Source: an uncultured Eubacteriales bacterium (GTDB taxonomy: Bacteria; Bacillota; Clostridia; Oscillospirales; Oscillospiraceae). Taken from it: a stretch of DNA of 64,000 nucleotides. The first letter of the stretch is position 1. Every line of letters starts with the position of its first letter. Shown in pieces: positions 57,490 to 64,000 of the stretch. Made by a program: the position numbers and the translations under genes. The notes below the pieces were generated by a model that had not been told where the DNA came from, did not search any database, and saw only the letters and a program-made list of their open reading frames with translations. The stretch lies in assembly GCA_958402445.1 (NCBI GenBank), contig CATXTO010000003.1, forward strand, positions 92,115 through 156,114, in the 5' to 3' direction.

Positions 57490-59034
57490 ATGGTCAATGC
57501 TATGATGCTGCGAAACGTATTGGAATATTTACTGCGCTCCGCCGAGCGGTGTCCGGATCAAGCTGCCTTCGCCGATGAAACGGAAACCGTTTCCTATGAG
57601 TGGATGCTGCGCCGGGCCCTTTCTCTGGGAACTGCTATTGCCGCCCGGGATGTGGCGGTGAACCGGCCCGTTGCCCTGCTGTCGGAGCGGACCGCGGCGG
57701 TCCTGTGCGGCTTTCAGGGCGTGCTGGCCGCCGGAGATTATTATGTGCCGCTGGACGCAAAAATGCCCCGTCTTCGGCTGGAGGGAATTTTGCGCCGCCT
57801 GCGGCCTGGTCTTCTGCTTTACGGCCCCGGTGAGCGGGAAGTTGCCCTGGCGCTGCAGGAGCTCTGCCCGATTCTCTCTCTGGAGGAGGGCTTTGCGGCA
57901 CCTGCGGACCCGGCGGCGTTGGAGCAGAGGCGGGGCCGGGTACTGGACGTGGACCCCGCGTATGTGATTTTTACTTCCGGGTCCACCGGAGAGCCCAAGG
58001 GTATTGTGGTGAGCCACCGCAGCGTTCTGGATTTCACGGAGTGGATGGGGGACTTCTGCGGTCTGGGCCCGGAGGATATCTTCGGCAATCAGGCCCCATT
58101 CCACTTTGATTTATCGGTCAAGGACATTTATCAGACGTTGAAGTGGGGGGCCACCTGCTGGATTGCGCCCAGAAAGTGCTTTGTGTTTCCCCTGCTGCTG
58201 CTGCGTTCCCTGGAGGAGCACGGGGTCACAGTCCTGCTTTGGTCCACCTCCGCGTTCCACCTGGTGGCCAACTCCGGGGCGCTGGCCAAGTGCGCGCCCC
58301 AGTCTCTGCGCTGCATCGCCTTGGGCGGGGAGGCGCTCCAGGCCAGGCAGCTAAACCTGTGGCGCGCCTGCCTGCCGCAGGTCCAATATATCAATCTCTA
58401 CGGCCCCACGGAGGTCACGGTGGACTGTACGGCCTACCGCATCGAACGGCCGTTTGCCGAGGGGGAGCCCATCCCCATCGGTACAGCCTGCGCCAATAAG
58501 GAGGTGCTGCTGCTGGACCGGGAGCTGCGGCCCGTGGCGCCGGGTCAGATCGGGGAGATCTGTGTCCGGGGCGCCGGGCTGGCCAACGGCTACTGGGACG
58601 ACGAGGCCCGCACCCAAGCGGCCTTTTTGCAAAATCCCCTGTGTACCCAGTACCCGGACCGAATCTACCGGACCGGAGACCTGGGCTACCAAGGCCCGGA
58701 CGGGCAGCTGTATTTCTCCACCAGATGCGACGGGCAGATCAAGCATCAGGGCTACCGGATTGAGTTGGGGGAGATCGAGGTGGCGCTGGCGGGTCTTCCT
58801 CAAGTGGACGAGGCAGTATGCCTATACGAGGGCAGCCGGGACCGGCTGCACTGCGCCTATGTGGGCCGGGGGACGCCGGATGAGATTGCCAGGGCCCTGA
58901 GGCTGCGGCTGCCCAAATATATGCTGCCCAACGTCTACCATCCCCTGGAGGTCATTCCTCGTAATGCCAACGGAAAGGCGGATCGGCCGGCGCTGAAGAG
59001 GAGGCTTCTGGATGGAGATTCTGAGATGCTATGA
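57490..59034 (+). CDS. Amino acid adenylation enzyme, DltA-like
   Basis: A 514-residue (from ATG 57490; starts at 57502/57505 equally possible) ANL-family enzyme. It would activate an acid with ATP and load it on the carrier protein of the same operon. The core motifs are YVIFTSGSTGEPKG (A3, about 158), NLYGPTEVTVDCT (A5), RIYRTGDLGYQGPDGQLYF (A7), and in the C-terminal lid DGQIKHQGYRIELGEIE (A8) and NANGKADRPAL with the catalytic Lys (A10). YVPLDAKMPRLRLE is shared with DltA. Where DltA has F-C-G-E, this enzyme has L-G-G-E (279-281), so the Cys linked with D-Ala choice is missing. It overlaps the GNAT gene by 23 bases. Confidence 0.88.
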   Translation: MVNAMMLRNVLEYLLRSAERCPDQAAFADETETVSYEWMLRRALSLGTAIAARDVAVNRPVALLSERTAAVLCGFQGVLAAGDYYVPLDAKMPRLRLEGILRRLRPGLLLYGPGEREVALALQELCPILSLEEGFAAPADPAALEQRRGRVLDVDPAYVIFTSGSTGEPKGIVVSHRSVLDFTEWMGDFCGLGPEDIFGNQAPFHFDLSVKDIYQTLKWGATCWIAPRKCFVFPLLLLRSLEEHGVTVLLWSTSAFHLVANSGALAKCAPQSLRCIALGGEALQARQLNLWRACLPQVQYINLYGPTEVTVDCTAYRIERPFAEGEPIPIGTACANKEVLLLDRELRPVAPGQIGEICVRGAGLANGYWDDEARTQAAFLQNPLCTQYPDRIYRTGDLGYQGPDGQLYFSTRCDGQIKHQGYRIELGEIEVALAGLPQVDEAVCLYEGSRDRLHCAYVGRGTPDEIARALRLRLPKYMLPNVYHPLEVIPRNANGKADRPALKRRLLDGDSEML

Positions 59035-59809
59035 GGACCTGGCGGCCCTGCGGCGCAGTCAGCTGCGCCCAGGCGTCATGACCAACTGCGTGCTGACGGA
59101 GCGGGAGCTGCGCCGGGAGCTTTCCGCAGAGCGCCTATACTGCCAGGCATGGCCGGAAGGCCTGTATCTGCTGCGGCACCGGGCGGGTCACTGGCTGTTG
59201 CAGTATTACCTTCAGCCAGGCGGAAGCTTTCCAGCGCCGGAGGCGGCGGGACCCGTGGTGACTGAGGTTCCCATTCGGCCAAAGGACGCAGGCTCGGAAG
59301 CCGCACTCCTGGCCAAGCTGGGGGCGGCGGGCTTTTCGCTTCTTCTGCGCCGGGTGCGGCTGCAATACCGTCCGGCAGGTCCCGTCCAGGAGCCGGAGGC
59401 TTTGGTGCATTTCGGCACGACGGAGGACGCGCGGGAGGCGTTGGACCTTCTGCACGCCAGCTTGGACCCCCTCACGGGCTGTCTGCCTGGAGTGGACGAG
59501 CTCCGGGAGGATGGAGCCCAGGGGAATTTGCTCTTGACCCGGGGCGGTGACGGCACACTTACCGGGGTGTTGCAGTTCCGACAGGCGCCGGGCCTCTGGG
59601 AAATCCGGCATCTGGCGGTGCGGGCGGATGCTCGTGCTCAAGGCTTGGGGACCAGGCTGCTGCGTGCTTTTTTGTCCCAAGCGGGGGAACGGCGGGCCCA
59701 GGTGTGGACCGGCCAGACCAATGCGGCGGCCCTGGCAGCCTATCAAAAAGTGGGATTTATGCAGGACGGCTGCCGTTCCAGCGTGCTGCTTCGAGAAAGG
59801 ACGATTTGA
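59012..59809 (+). CDS. GNAT-family acyltransferase of the Dlt-like cassette
   Basis: A 265-residue protein. The N-terminal half (1-130) is an unusual beta/alpha part, likely a degenerate GNAT-like half (VMTNCVLTERELRRELSAERL, GLYLLRHRAGHWLLQYYL). The C-terminal half (about 170-262) is a clear GNAT domain with IRHLAVRADARAQGLGTRLLRAFL (acetyl-CoA loop) and TNAAALAAYQKVGFMQDG. It overlaps the adenylation gene by 23 bases and ends one base before the carrier-protein ATG, so it belongs to the pathway. It may acylate the carrier-bound amino acid or the cytosolic acceptor (inference). Confidence 0.85.
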   Translation: MEILRCYEDLAALRRSQLRPGVMTNCVLTERELRRELSAERLYCQAWPEGLYLLRHRAGHWLLQYYLQPGGSFPAPEAAGPVVTEVPIRPKDAGSEAALLAKLGAAGFSLLLRRVRLQYRPAGPVQEPEALVHFGTTEDAREALDLLHASLDPLTGCLPGVDELREDGAQGNLLLTRGGDGTLTGVLQFRQAPGLWEIRHLAVRADARAQGLGTRLLRAFLSQAGERRAQVWTGQTNAAALAAYQKVGFMQDGCRSSVLLRERTI

Positions 59810-59810
59810 A

Positions 59811-60035
59811 ATGAGAGAAAAACTGCTGCAAATCTTATCGGAGACCTGCCCGGGGGTGGACTTTGCTCGGGAGACGGCGTTAATTGACGACGGTATTTTG
59901 GACTCCCTGGACCTGGTGACCCTGGTGACCCAGATGATGGACGTCTTTCAGGTGGAGCTGGACGTAGAGGACCTGGAGCCGGAGCACTTCAACTCGGTGG
60001 ACGCGATGCTGGCTCTGATCGAGAGCCGCCAATAG
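59811..60035 (+). CDS. Acyl/aminoacyl carrier protein, DltC-like
   Basis: A 74-residue carrier protein. The phosphopantetheine site is DDGILDSLDLVTLV with Ser32, and the C-terminal helix is EHFNSVDAMLALIES. DltC has the same size and the same D-S-L-D/F motif. The thioester-bound cargo would come from the adenylation enzyme and go to the MBOAT protein. It begins one base after the GNAT stop and is followed by the MBOAT gene after three bases. Confidence 0.93.
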   Translation: MREKLLQILSETCPGVDFARETALIDDGILDSLDLVTLVTQMMDVFQVELDVEDLEPEHFNSVDAMLALIESRQ

Positions 60036-60038
60036 CCC

Positions 60039-61583
60039 ATGGCTTTCACATCCTGGACCTTTTTGGCCTTCACGGCCCTGTCCCTGCTGCTGTATTTTCT
60101 TCTGCCGGCCCGATTCCGCTGGATGGCTCTGTTGGCTGTGAGCTACGGCTTTTACTTTGTGGGAAACGGCCCGGCCACGGCTTGGCTGCTGGGGGTCACG
60201 GCCCTGACCTATGCTTCCGGCCGGCTTTTGGGCCGGCTCAATCGGCAGCGGGCGGCGCTGCCGGCGGAGCAAAAAGCGGCGGGTCAGGCGAGAATCCGCC
60301 GGAAAAAGCGGCTGGTGGTGCTGGTCCAATGCCTTTTGTGCTTTGGGCTGCTGTATATCCTGAAATATTGGAATTTCACCGCGGAGCTGCTGGGCGGCCT
60401 GCCCAGGCTGGATTTCCTCATGCCCATGGCGGTTTCGTATTTTATTTTTCAGGCTGTGGGCTATGTGGTGGACGTGTACCGGGGCAAGACCCAGGCGGAG
60501 CAAAATCCCGGCAAGCTGGCCCTGTTTCTCTCCTTTTTTCCTCAAATGGTACAGGGCCCCATCGGGCGCTTTCGCCAGCTGGAGCCCCAGCTGACGGCTG
60601 GAAAACCCCTGGATTGGGAGGATATGCAGACCGGCATGCAGACGGCTCTGTGGGGATACTTCAAGAAGCTGGTGATTGCGGACCGGGCCGCCATCGCAGT
60701 GAACGCGGTGTTCGGAAGCAGCGGCTCCTACGGCGGCGCGGTGATTTTCTCCGCCGTGGTTCTGTACAGCGTCCAACTGTACTGCGACTTCTCCGGGGGC
60801 ATCGACATCGCCCGGGGCGTGGCCAGGATGTTTGGGATTCGGCTGGCGGAGAATTTTCGCAATCCCTATTTTGCCACCTCCCTGGCTGACTATTGGCGGC
60901 GGTGGCACATCACCTTGGGCGCGTGGATGCGGGACTATGTGTTTTACCCCTTGTCCCTGTCCAAGCCCTTCGGCCGCCTAGGGAGATGGTCCCGCAAGCA
61001 CCTGAAGGGGACCCTGGGCAAAATCCTGCCCACCTCTCTGGCCACGTTTTTGGTCTATTTTATCATCGGCATTTGGCACGGGGCGAACCTGCGCTATGTG
61101 GCCTTCGGTCTGTGGAACGGGGTGCTCATCACCGCTGCTCTGCTCCTGGAGGACCGCTTCCGCCGCCTGCGGCAGGGGCTGGGCATCCGGGAGGAAAGCC
61201 GCTGGTACCATGGTTTCCGGATTCTGCGGACCTTCCTGCTGGTGCTGATCGGCCGGTACATCACCCGGGCGCCGCGCCTGCTGGTGGCTTTATCCATGCT
61301 CAAGACCACCATGACCCAGTTCCGATTTCATGAGCTGCTGGACGGCACCTTCTGGACCCTGGGCCTGTCCCGCTGGGATTTGGGGGTGACGCTGGCCGGC
61401 ATGGCTCTGGTGCTGGGCCTGGAGTGGCGTCTGGAGCGGGGGGGAGACCCCCGAAAGACCCTGGCGAAGCAGAAGGGCGCGGTCCAATGGCTGGTGCTGT
61501 TTGGATTCCTGCTGGCGCTGCTGCTTCTGGGAATCATGCGAGGGGACTATATCGCCTCGGAATTTATCTACACCCAATTTTAA
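60039..61583 (+). CDS. MBOAT-family O-acyltransferase, DltB/AlgI-like
   Basis: A 514-residue membrane protein with 11 or so helices. The family marks are FLSFFPQMVQGPIGRFRQL, YSVQLYCDFSGGIDIARGVARMFGI, FRNPYFATSLADYWRRWHITLGAWMRDYVFYPLSLSK and the catalytic-His region FIIGIWHGANLRYVAFGLWNG (His347). MBOATs of this kind pass an acyl or aminoacyl group from a carrier to an acceptor on the outer face of the membrane. The gene has no clear ribosome-binding site and begins three bases after the carrier gene, so it is read by coupling. Confidence 0.95.
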   Translation: MAFTSWTFLAFTALSLLLYFLLPARFRWMALLAVSYGFYFVGNGPATAWLLGVTALTYASGRLLGRLNRQRAALPAEQKAAGQARIRRKKRLVVLVQCLLCFGLLYILKYWNFTAELLGGLPRLDFLMPMAVSYFIFQAVGYVVDVYRGKTQAEQNPGKLALFLSFFPQMVQGPIGRFRQLEPQLTAGKPLDWEDMQTGMQTALWGYFKKLVIADRAAIAVNAVFGSSGSYGGAVIFSAVVLYSVQLYCDFSGGIDIARGVARMFGIRLAENFRNPYFATSLADYWRRWHITLGAWMRDYVFYPLSLSKPFGRLGRWSRKHLKGTLGKILPTSLATFLVYFIIGIWHGANLRYVAFGLWNGVLITAALLLEDRFRRLRQGLGIREESRWYHGFRILRTFLLVLIGRYITRAPRLLVALSMLKTTMTQFRFHELLDGTFWTLGLSRWDLGVTLAGMALVLGLEWRLERGGDPRKTLAKQKGAVQWLVLFGFLLALLLLGIMRGDYIASEFIYTQF

Positions 61584-61592
61584 AGGATGCTT

Positions 61593-63431
61593 ATGAGTGC
61601 AAAAAAGTGGCTGCTTGTTTTTTCTATGACGGTCCTGCTGCTGGCGGCGCTGGTGGCGGGCGTGAACGCGCTGGTGGACCCCTTCGGCGTGTTTGGGGAC
61701 CCTATTTTCCAGTGGTGGTCCTATGACGAGACCAACAATCCCCGTACGGCCAAGTTCAGCTATCTGGAGCGGCACCACCAGGAGTATGATTCGTATATCG
61801 TGGGCTGCTCCTCCACCAGTTCCTTCCCCACAGACCGGCTTAATCAGTATTTTGACGCCAAGTTTTACAATATGATCTCTTACGGCGCGGACATGCTGGA
61901 CGCGGAGCAGACCTGCCGGTACCTCCTGGAAAATTACACGGTGAAACACTTGGTGGTAAACGTCTATATCTCCAACGGCCAGACCTACGACACGGGGGAG
62001 GACGACCTGACCCGGAAGATGCCCAGTAAGGCCTCCGGCAGCAATCCGATCTCCTACTACGCCAGCTATCTGTTTGCCGACCTGCGGTACGCCAAGGCCA
62101 AGCTGCAGGCTCGGGGGGAGGACGAATACCTGCCCCGCACCTTCGATGTGTTTGACGAGGAGACGGGAACCTACGACAAGCGAAAGCGGGACGCCGAGCC
62201 CATCGGGGATTTGGAGCGGTATCTTGCGGCCTATCCTGTGTTTTCCAATTATACCACGGATCGGGCCGGGCTTACCTCCATCCGGGAATGTGTGGAGAGC
62301 GTGCGTCGGATTGTGGAGCTGTGCCAGGAGAAGGGGGTGGATCTCACAGTGGTCTGCTCGCCGGTTTACAGCCAGTGTCTGTACAACTATTACGAGCCCC
62401 AGGTCCGTCAGTTTTACACCGCCTTGGCGGAGGTGACCCCCTATTGGGATTTCACCATGAGCTCCGTCAGCTTTGAGCCCCGATACTTTTATGACGACAC
62501 GCACTTCCGCAACTGCGTGGGCGACATGGCCCTGGCCCGGATCTTTCACGATGAGGCTGTCTATGTGCCGGAGGACTTCGGCGTCTATGTGACGAAGGAG
62601 AACGTGGCGCAGCACCTGGATACTTTTTGGACCTGCGGCCCGCCGGAGCCGGAGGCGTTTACGGCCCAGGTGCCCATATTGCTCTATCATCATATCACAG
62701 AGGATGTGACCAACGACATGATGGTCTCGCCGGAGCAGTTCGAGCGGCAGATTCGGACCTTGGCGGAGCACGGCTACACTGCCGTCTCCCTGGAGGAGCT
62801 GCGCGCCTATGTCTATGAGGGAGCGGAACTCCCGGATAAGCCCATTTGCATTACCTTCGACGATGGGTACGAGAGCAACTATGAGTACGCGTTCCCGGTG
62901 CTGCAACAGTATGGAATGAAAGCAACGATTTTTGTCATTGGTTCCTCCGTAGGGAAGGACACCTATAAGGAAACCGGCCAGCCCATCGTTCCCCATTTTG
63001 ATGCCGCCCAGGCCCGGGAGATGGTGGATTCCGGCTTGATCTCCATCCAGAGCCATACCTTTGATATGCACCAGTCTTCCCAATATGAGACCTCGGATTT
63101 GGTCCGGGGGACGATCCTCATCCACGAGGGGGAGGATCAGTGGGCCTACGCCCAGGCGCTGAAGGCGGATTCTGAAAAGATCCGGACTCTTGTTTCGGAT
63201 CTGACGGGGCAGATACCGGAGGCCATGGCCTATCCCGCCGGGTACTGGGATACCCTGAGTCAGGCGGTGCTTCAGGAGGCTGGCTTTACCATGACCATGG
63301 GAACGGCCCCCGGGGTTAACACCCTGGTCCGTGGAATGGGACAGAGTTTGCTCACCATGCATCGGGACTATGTATACGAGACAACGACTCCGGAGGAGCT
63401 TTTGGCCCTGGTGGCCCAGGCCAGGGGATAA
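61593..63431 (+). CDS. SGNH (DltD/AlgX-like) domain fused to a CE4 polysaccharide deacetylase
   Basis: A 612-residue exported protein with an N-terminal membrane helix (about 5-25). The first half (about 30-335) looks like a DltD/AlgJ/AlgX-type SGNH hydrolase: YIVGCSSTSSFP (residues 69-80, nucleophile Ser among 73-77) and YDDTHFRN (Asp301, His304). The second half (about 355-612) is a NodB/CE4 deacetylase: VPILLYHHIT, CITFDDGYESNY with metal Asp423/424, SHTFDMH (His488, His493) and MAYPAGYWD. The metal triad Asp-His-His is intact. The protein may transfer or remove acyl groups and deacetylate the same polymer. I start it at the second ATG (61593) because the first is too close to AAAGG. Confidence 0.9.
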   Translation: MSAKKWLLVFSMTVLLLAALVAGVNALVDPFGVFGDPIFQWWSYDETNNPRTAKFSYLERHHQEYDSYIVGCSSTSSFPTDRLNQYFDAKFYNMISYGADMLDAEQTCRYLLENYTVKHLVVNVYISNGQTYDTGEDDLTRKMPSKASGSNPISYYASYLFADLRYAKAKLQARGEDEYLPRTFDVFDEETGTYDKRKRDAEPIGDLERYLAAYPVFSNYTTDRAGLTSIRECVESVRRIVELCQEKGVDLTVVCSPVYSQCLYNYYEPQVRQFYTALAEVTPYWDFTMSSVSFEPRYFYDDTHFRNCVGDMALARIFHDEAVYVPEDFGVYVTKENVAQHLDTFWTCGPPEPEAFTAQVPILLYHHITEDVTNDMMVSPEQFERQIRTLAEHGYTAVSLEELRAYVYEGAELPDKPICITFDDGYESNYEYAFPVLQQYGMKATIFVIGSSVGKDTYKETGQPIVPHFDAAQAREMVDSGLISIQSHTFDMHQSSQYETSDLVRGTILIHEGEDQWAYAQALKADSEKIRTLVSDLTGQIPEAMAYPAGYWDTLSQAVLQEAGFTMTMGTAPGVNTLVRGMGQSLLTMHRDYVYETTTPEELLALVAQARG

Positions 63432-63462
63432 GCCAGAACAGGAGCCCGGGATTTCAATACTG

Positions 63463-63495
63463 CAAAAAAGGCCCCCGGCTGTAAAGCCGGGGGCT
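63463..63495 (-). terminator. Hairpin after the Dlt-like cassette
   Basis: GCCCCCGGCT (63471-63480) pairs with AGCCGGGGGC (63485-63494). On the minus strand it is followed by CTTTTTTG, so as a terminator it works against leftward transcripts; as a hairpin it also marks the 3' end of the cassette mRNA. Confidence 0.6.
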
Positions 63496-63499
63496 AACT

Positions 63500-64000
63500 G
63501 CTGGAGGGGTGAGCTGCGCTCGCCCGGGAAAGCTACACGTAATTGGCGGCCAACCACAGGCCACTCCTACATCTTGTGATCTATGGATTTCCCAGCGGGC
63601 GACCACAGGTCGCCCTACATCGCACCATTGATCCTCATCCCGTAGGGGCGAGCTGCGCTCGCCCGCAAACCCCGCGAAACCGGAGGATTCCCCAGCGGGC
63701 GACCACAGGTCGCCCCTACATCGCACCATCGATCTTCATCCCGTAGGGGCGAGCTGCTCTCGCCCGCCAAATTCTTACAAGGCCGGAGGATACTCCCAGC
63801 GGGCGACCACAGGTCGCCCCTACATCGCCCCATTGATCTTCATCCCGTAGGGGCGAGCTGCGCTCGCCGGCAAACCCCGCGAAACCGGAGGATTCCCCCG
63901 GCGGGCGACCACAGGTCGCCCCTACATCACACCATCGATCTTCATCCCGTAGGGGCGAGCTGCGCTCGCCCGCAAACCCCGCGAAACCGGAGGATTCCCC
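63500..64000. repeat. REP-like tandem repeat array (runs off the window)
   Basis: CCGTAGGGGCGAGCTGC... units begin with CGTAGGGG at 63641, 63742, 63846 and 63948, about 101-104 bases apart, with a diverged copy before them at about 63505-63640. Each has the palindromes GGGCGACCACAGGTCGCCC and GGCGAGCTGCGCTCGCC. The last copy is cut by the window end. Turned over, the unit resembles the 101-bp unit at 52.7 kb. Confidence 0.92.

Noticed and set aside
61290..63557. A 755-codon minus-strand open frame across the MBOAT and SGNH-CE4 genes
   Set aside because: It is antisense to two genes with intact motifs; GC-rich third positions keep it open. No family-like sequence is seen in it.

Overview
The window looks like chromosomal DNA of a low-redundancy, GC-rich Gram-positive anaerobe of the class Clostridia, most probably the Oscillospirales/Oscillospiraceae. 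Supporting signs are an LPXTG-type pilin with class C sortases, an ECF vitamin transporter, a DUF5685/J-domain pair, a DUF1540 protein, a collagen-like surface protein, B. subtilis-type sigma-A promoters and many GC-rich palindromic repeats between genes. The family placement is inferred from gene content and is not proven.

Layout. 1-3.1 kb: 3' part of a heptad-repeat envelope protein, a REP-like repeat and an EamA-type transporter. 3.1-7.9 kb: a long leader and a sortase-assembled pilus locus (one backbone pilin, two class C sortases). 8-12.6 kb: GNAT enzyme, DUF2461 protein and sigma-70-like factor on the minus strand, then small secreted proteins, one apparently frameshifted. 12.8-20 kb: FUSC-like membrane protein, DUF3795 protein, tRNA-Arg, DivIVA-like coiled-coil protein, DUF975 membrane protein, XRE/TPR regulator, HD hydrolase. 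19.3-25.4 kb (minus): VTT-domain protein with a two-component system, J-domain/DUF5685 pair, BrkB/YihY protein. 25.6-29.6 kb: sugar isomerase-like protein, VOC protein, DUF3788, DUF1540, rpe, then a three-copy 123-bp repeat and a relic of an rpe-like 3' end. 29.7-35 kb: ftsH, divergent rlmB, and an apparently catalytically dead P-type-ATPase-like membrane protein.

35.2-40.4 kb is a four-gene MacB-type export operon with two adaptor proteins. It is followed by a SagB-type oxidoreductase, murC, tRNA-Val, a DUF1801 protein, a collagen-like protein and a probable 8-oxoguanine deaminase. 46.9-52.5 kb is a complete minus-strand UMP-synthesis operon in the order pyrC-K-D-F-E-B-I behind one sigma-A promoter; carAB and pyrR are not in it. 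A four-copy 101-bp repeat separates it from a cobalamin-riboswitch-controlled uptake operon (DUF4430 lipoprotein, EcfT, and one polypeptide carrying both ECF ATPases plus an S-component).

Divergent from the riboswitch lies the most unusual locus, 57.5-63.4 kb. It is a Dlt-like surface-acylation cassette with a DltA-type adenylation enzyme, a GNAT acyltransferase, a carrier protein, an MBOAT and a fusion of a DltD/AlgX-like SGNH domain with a CE4 polysaccharide deacetylase. The extra GNAT, the fusion and a substitution near the DltA selectivity site suggest a surface modification other than ordinary D-alanylation. The window ends inside a third palindromic repeat array. All calls rest on reading the sequence and on recalled family features; no database search was run.
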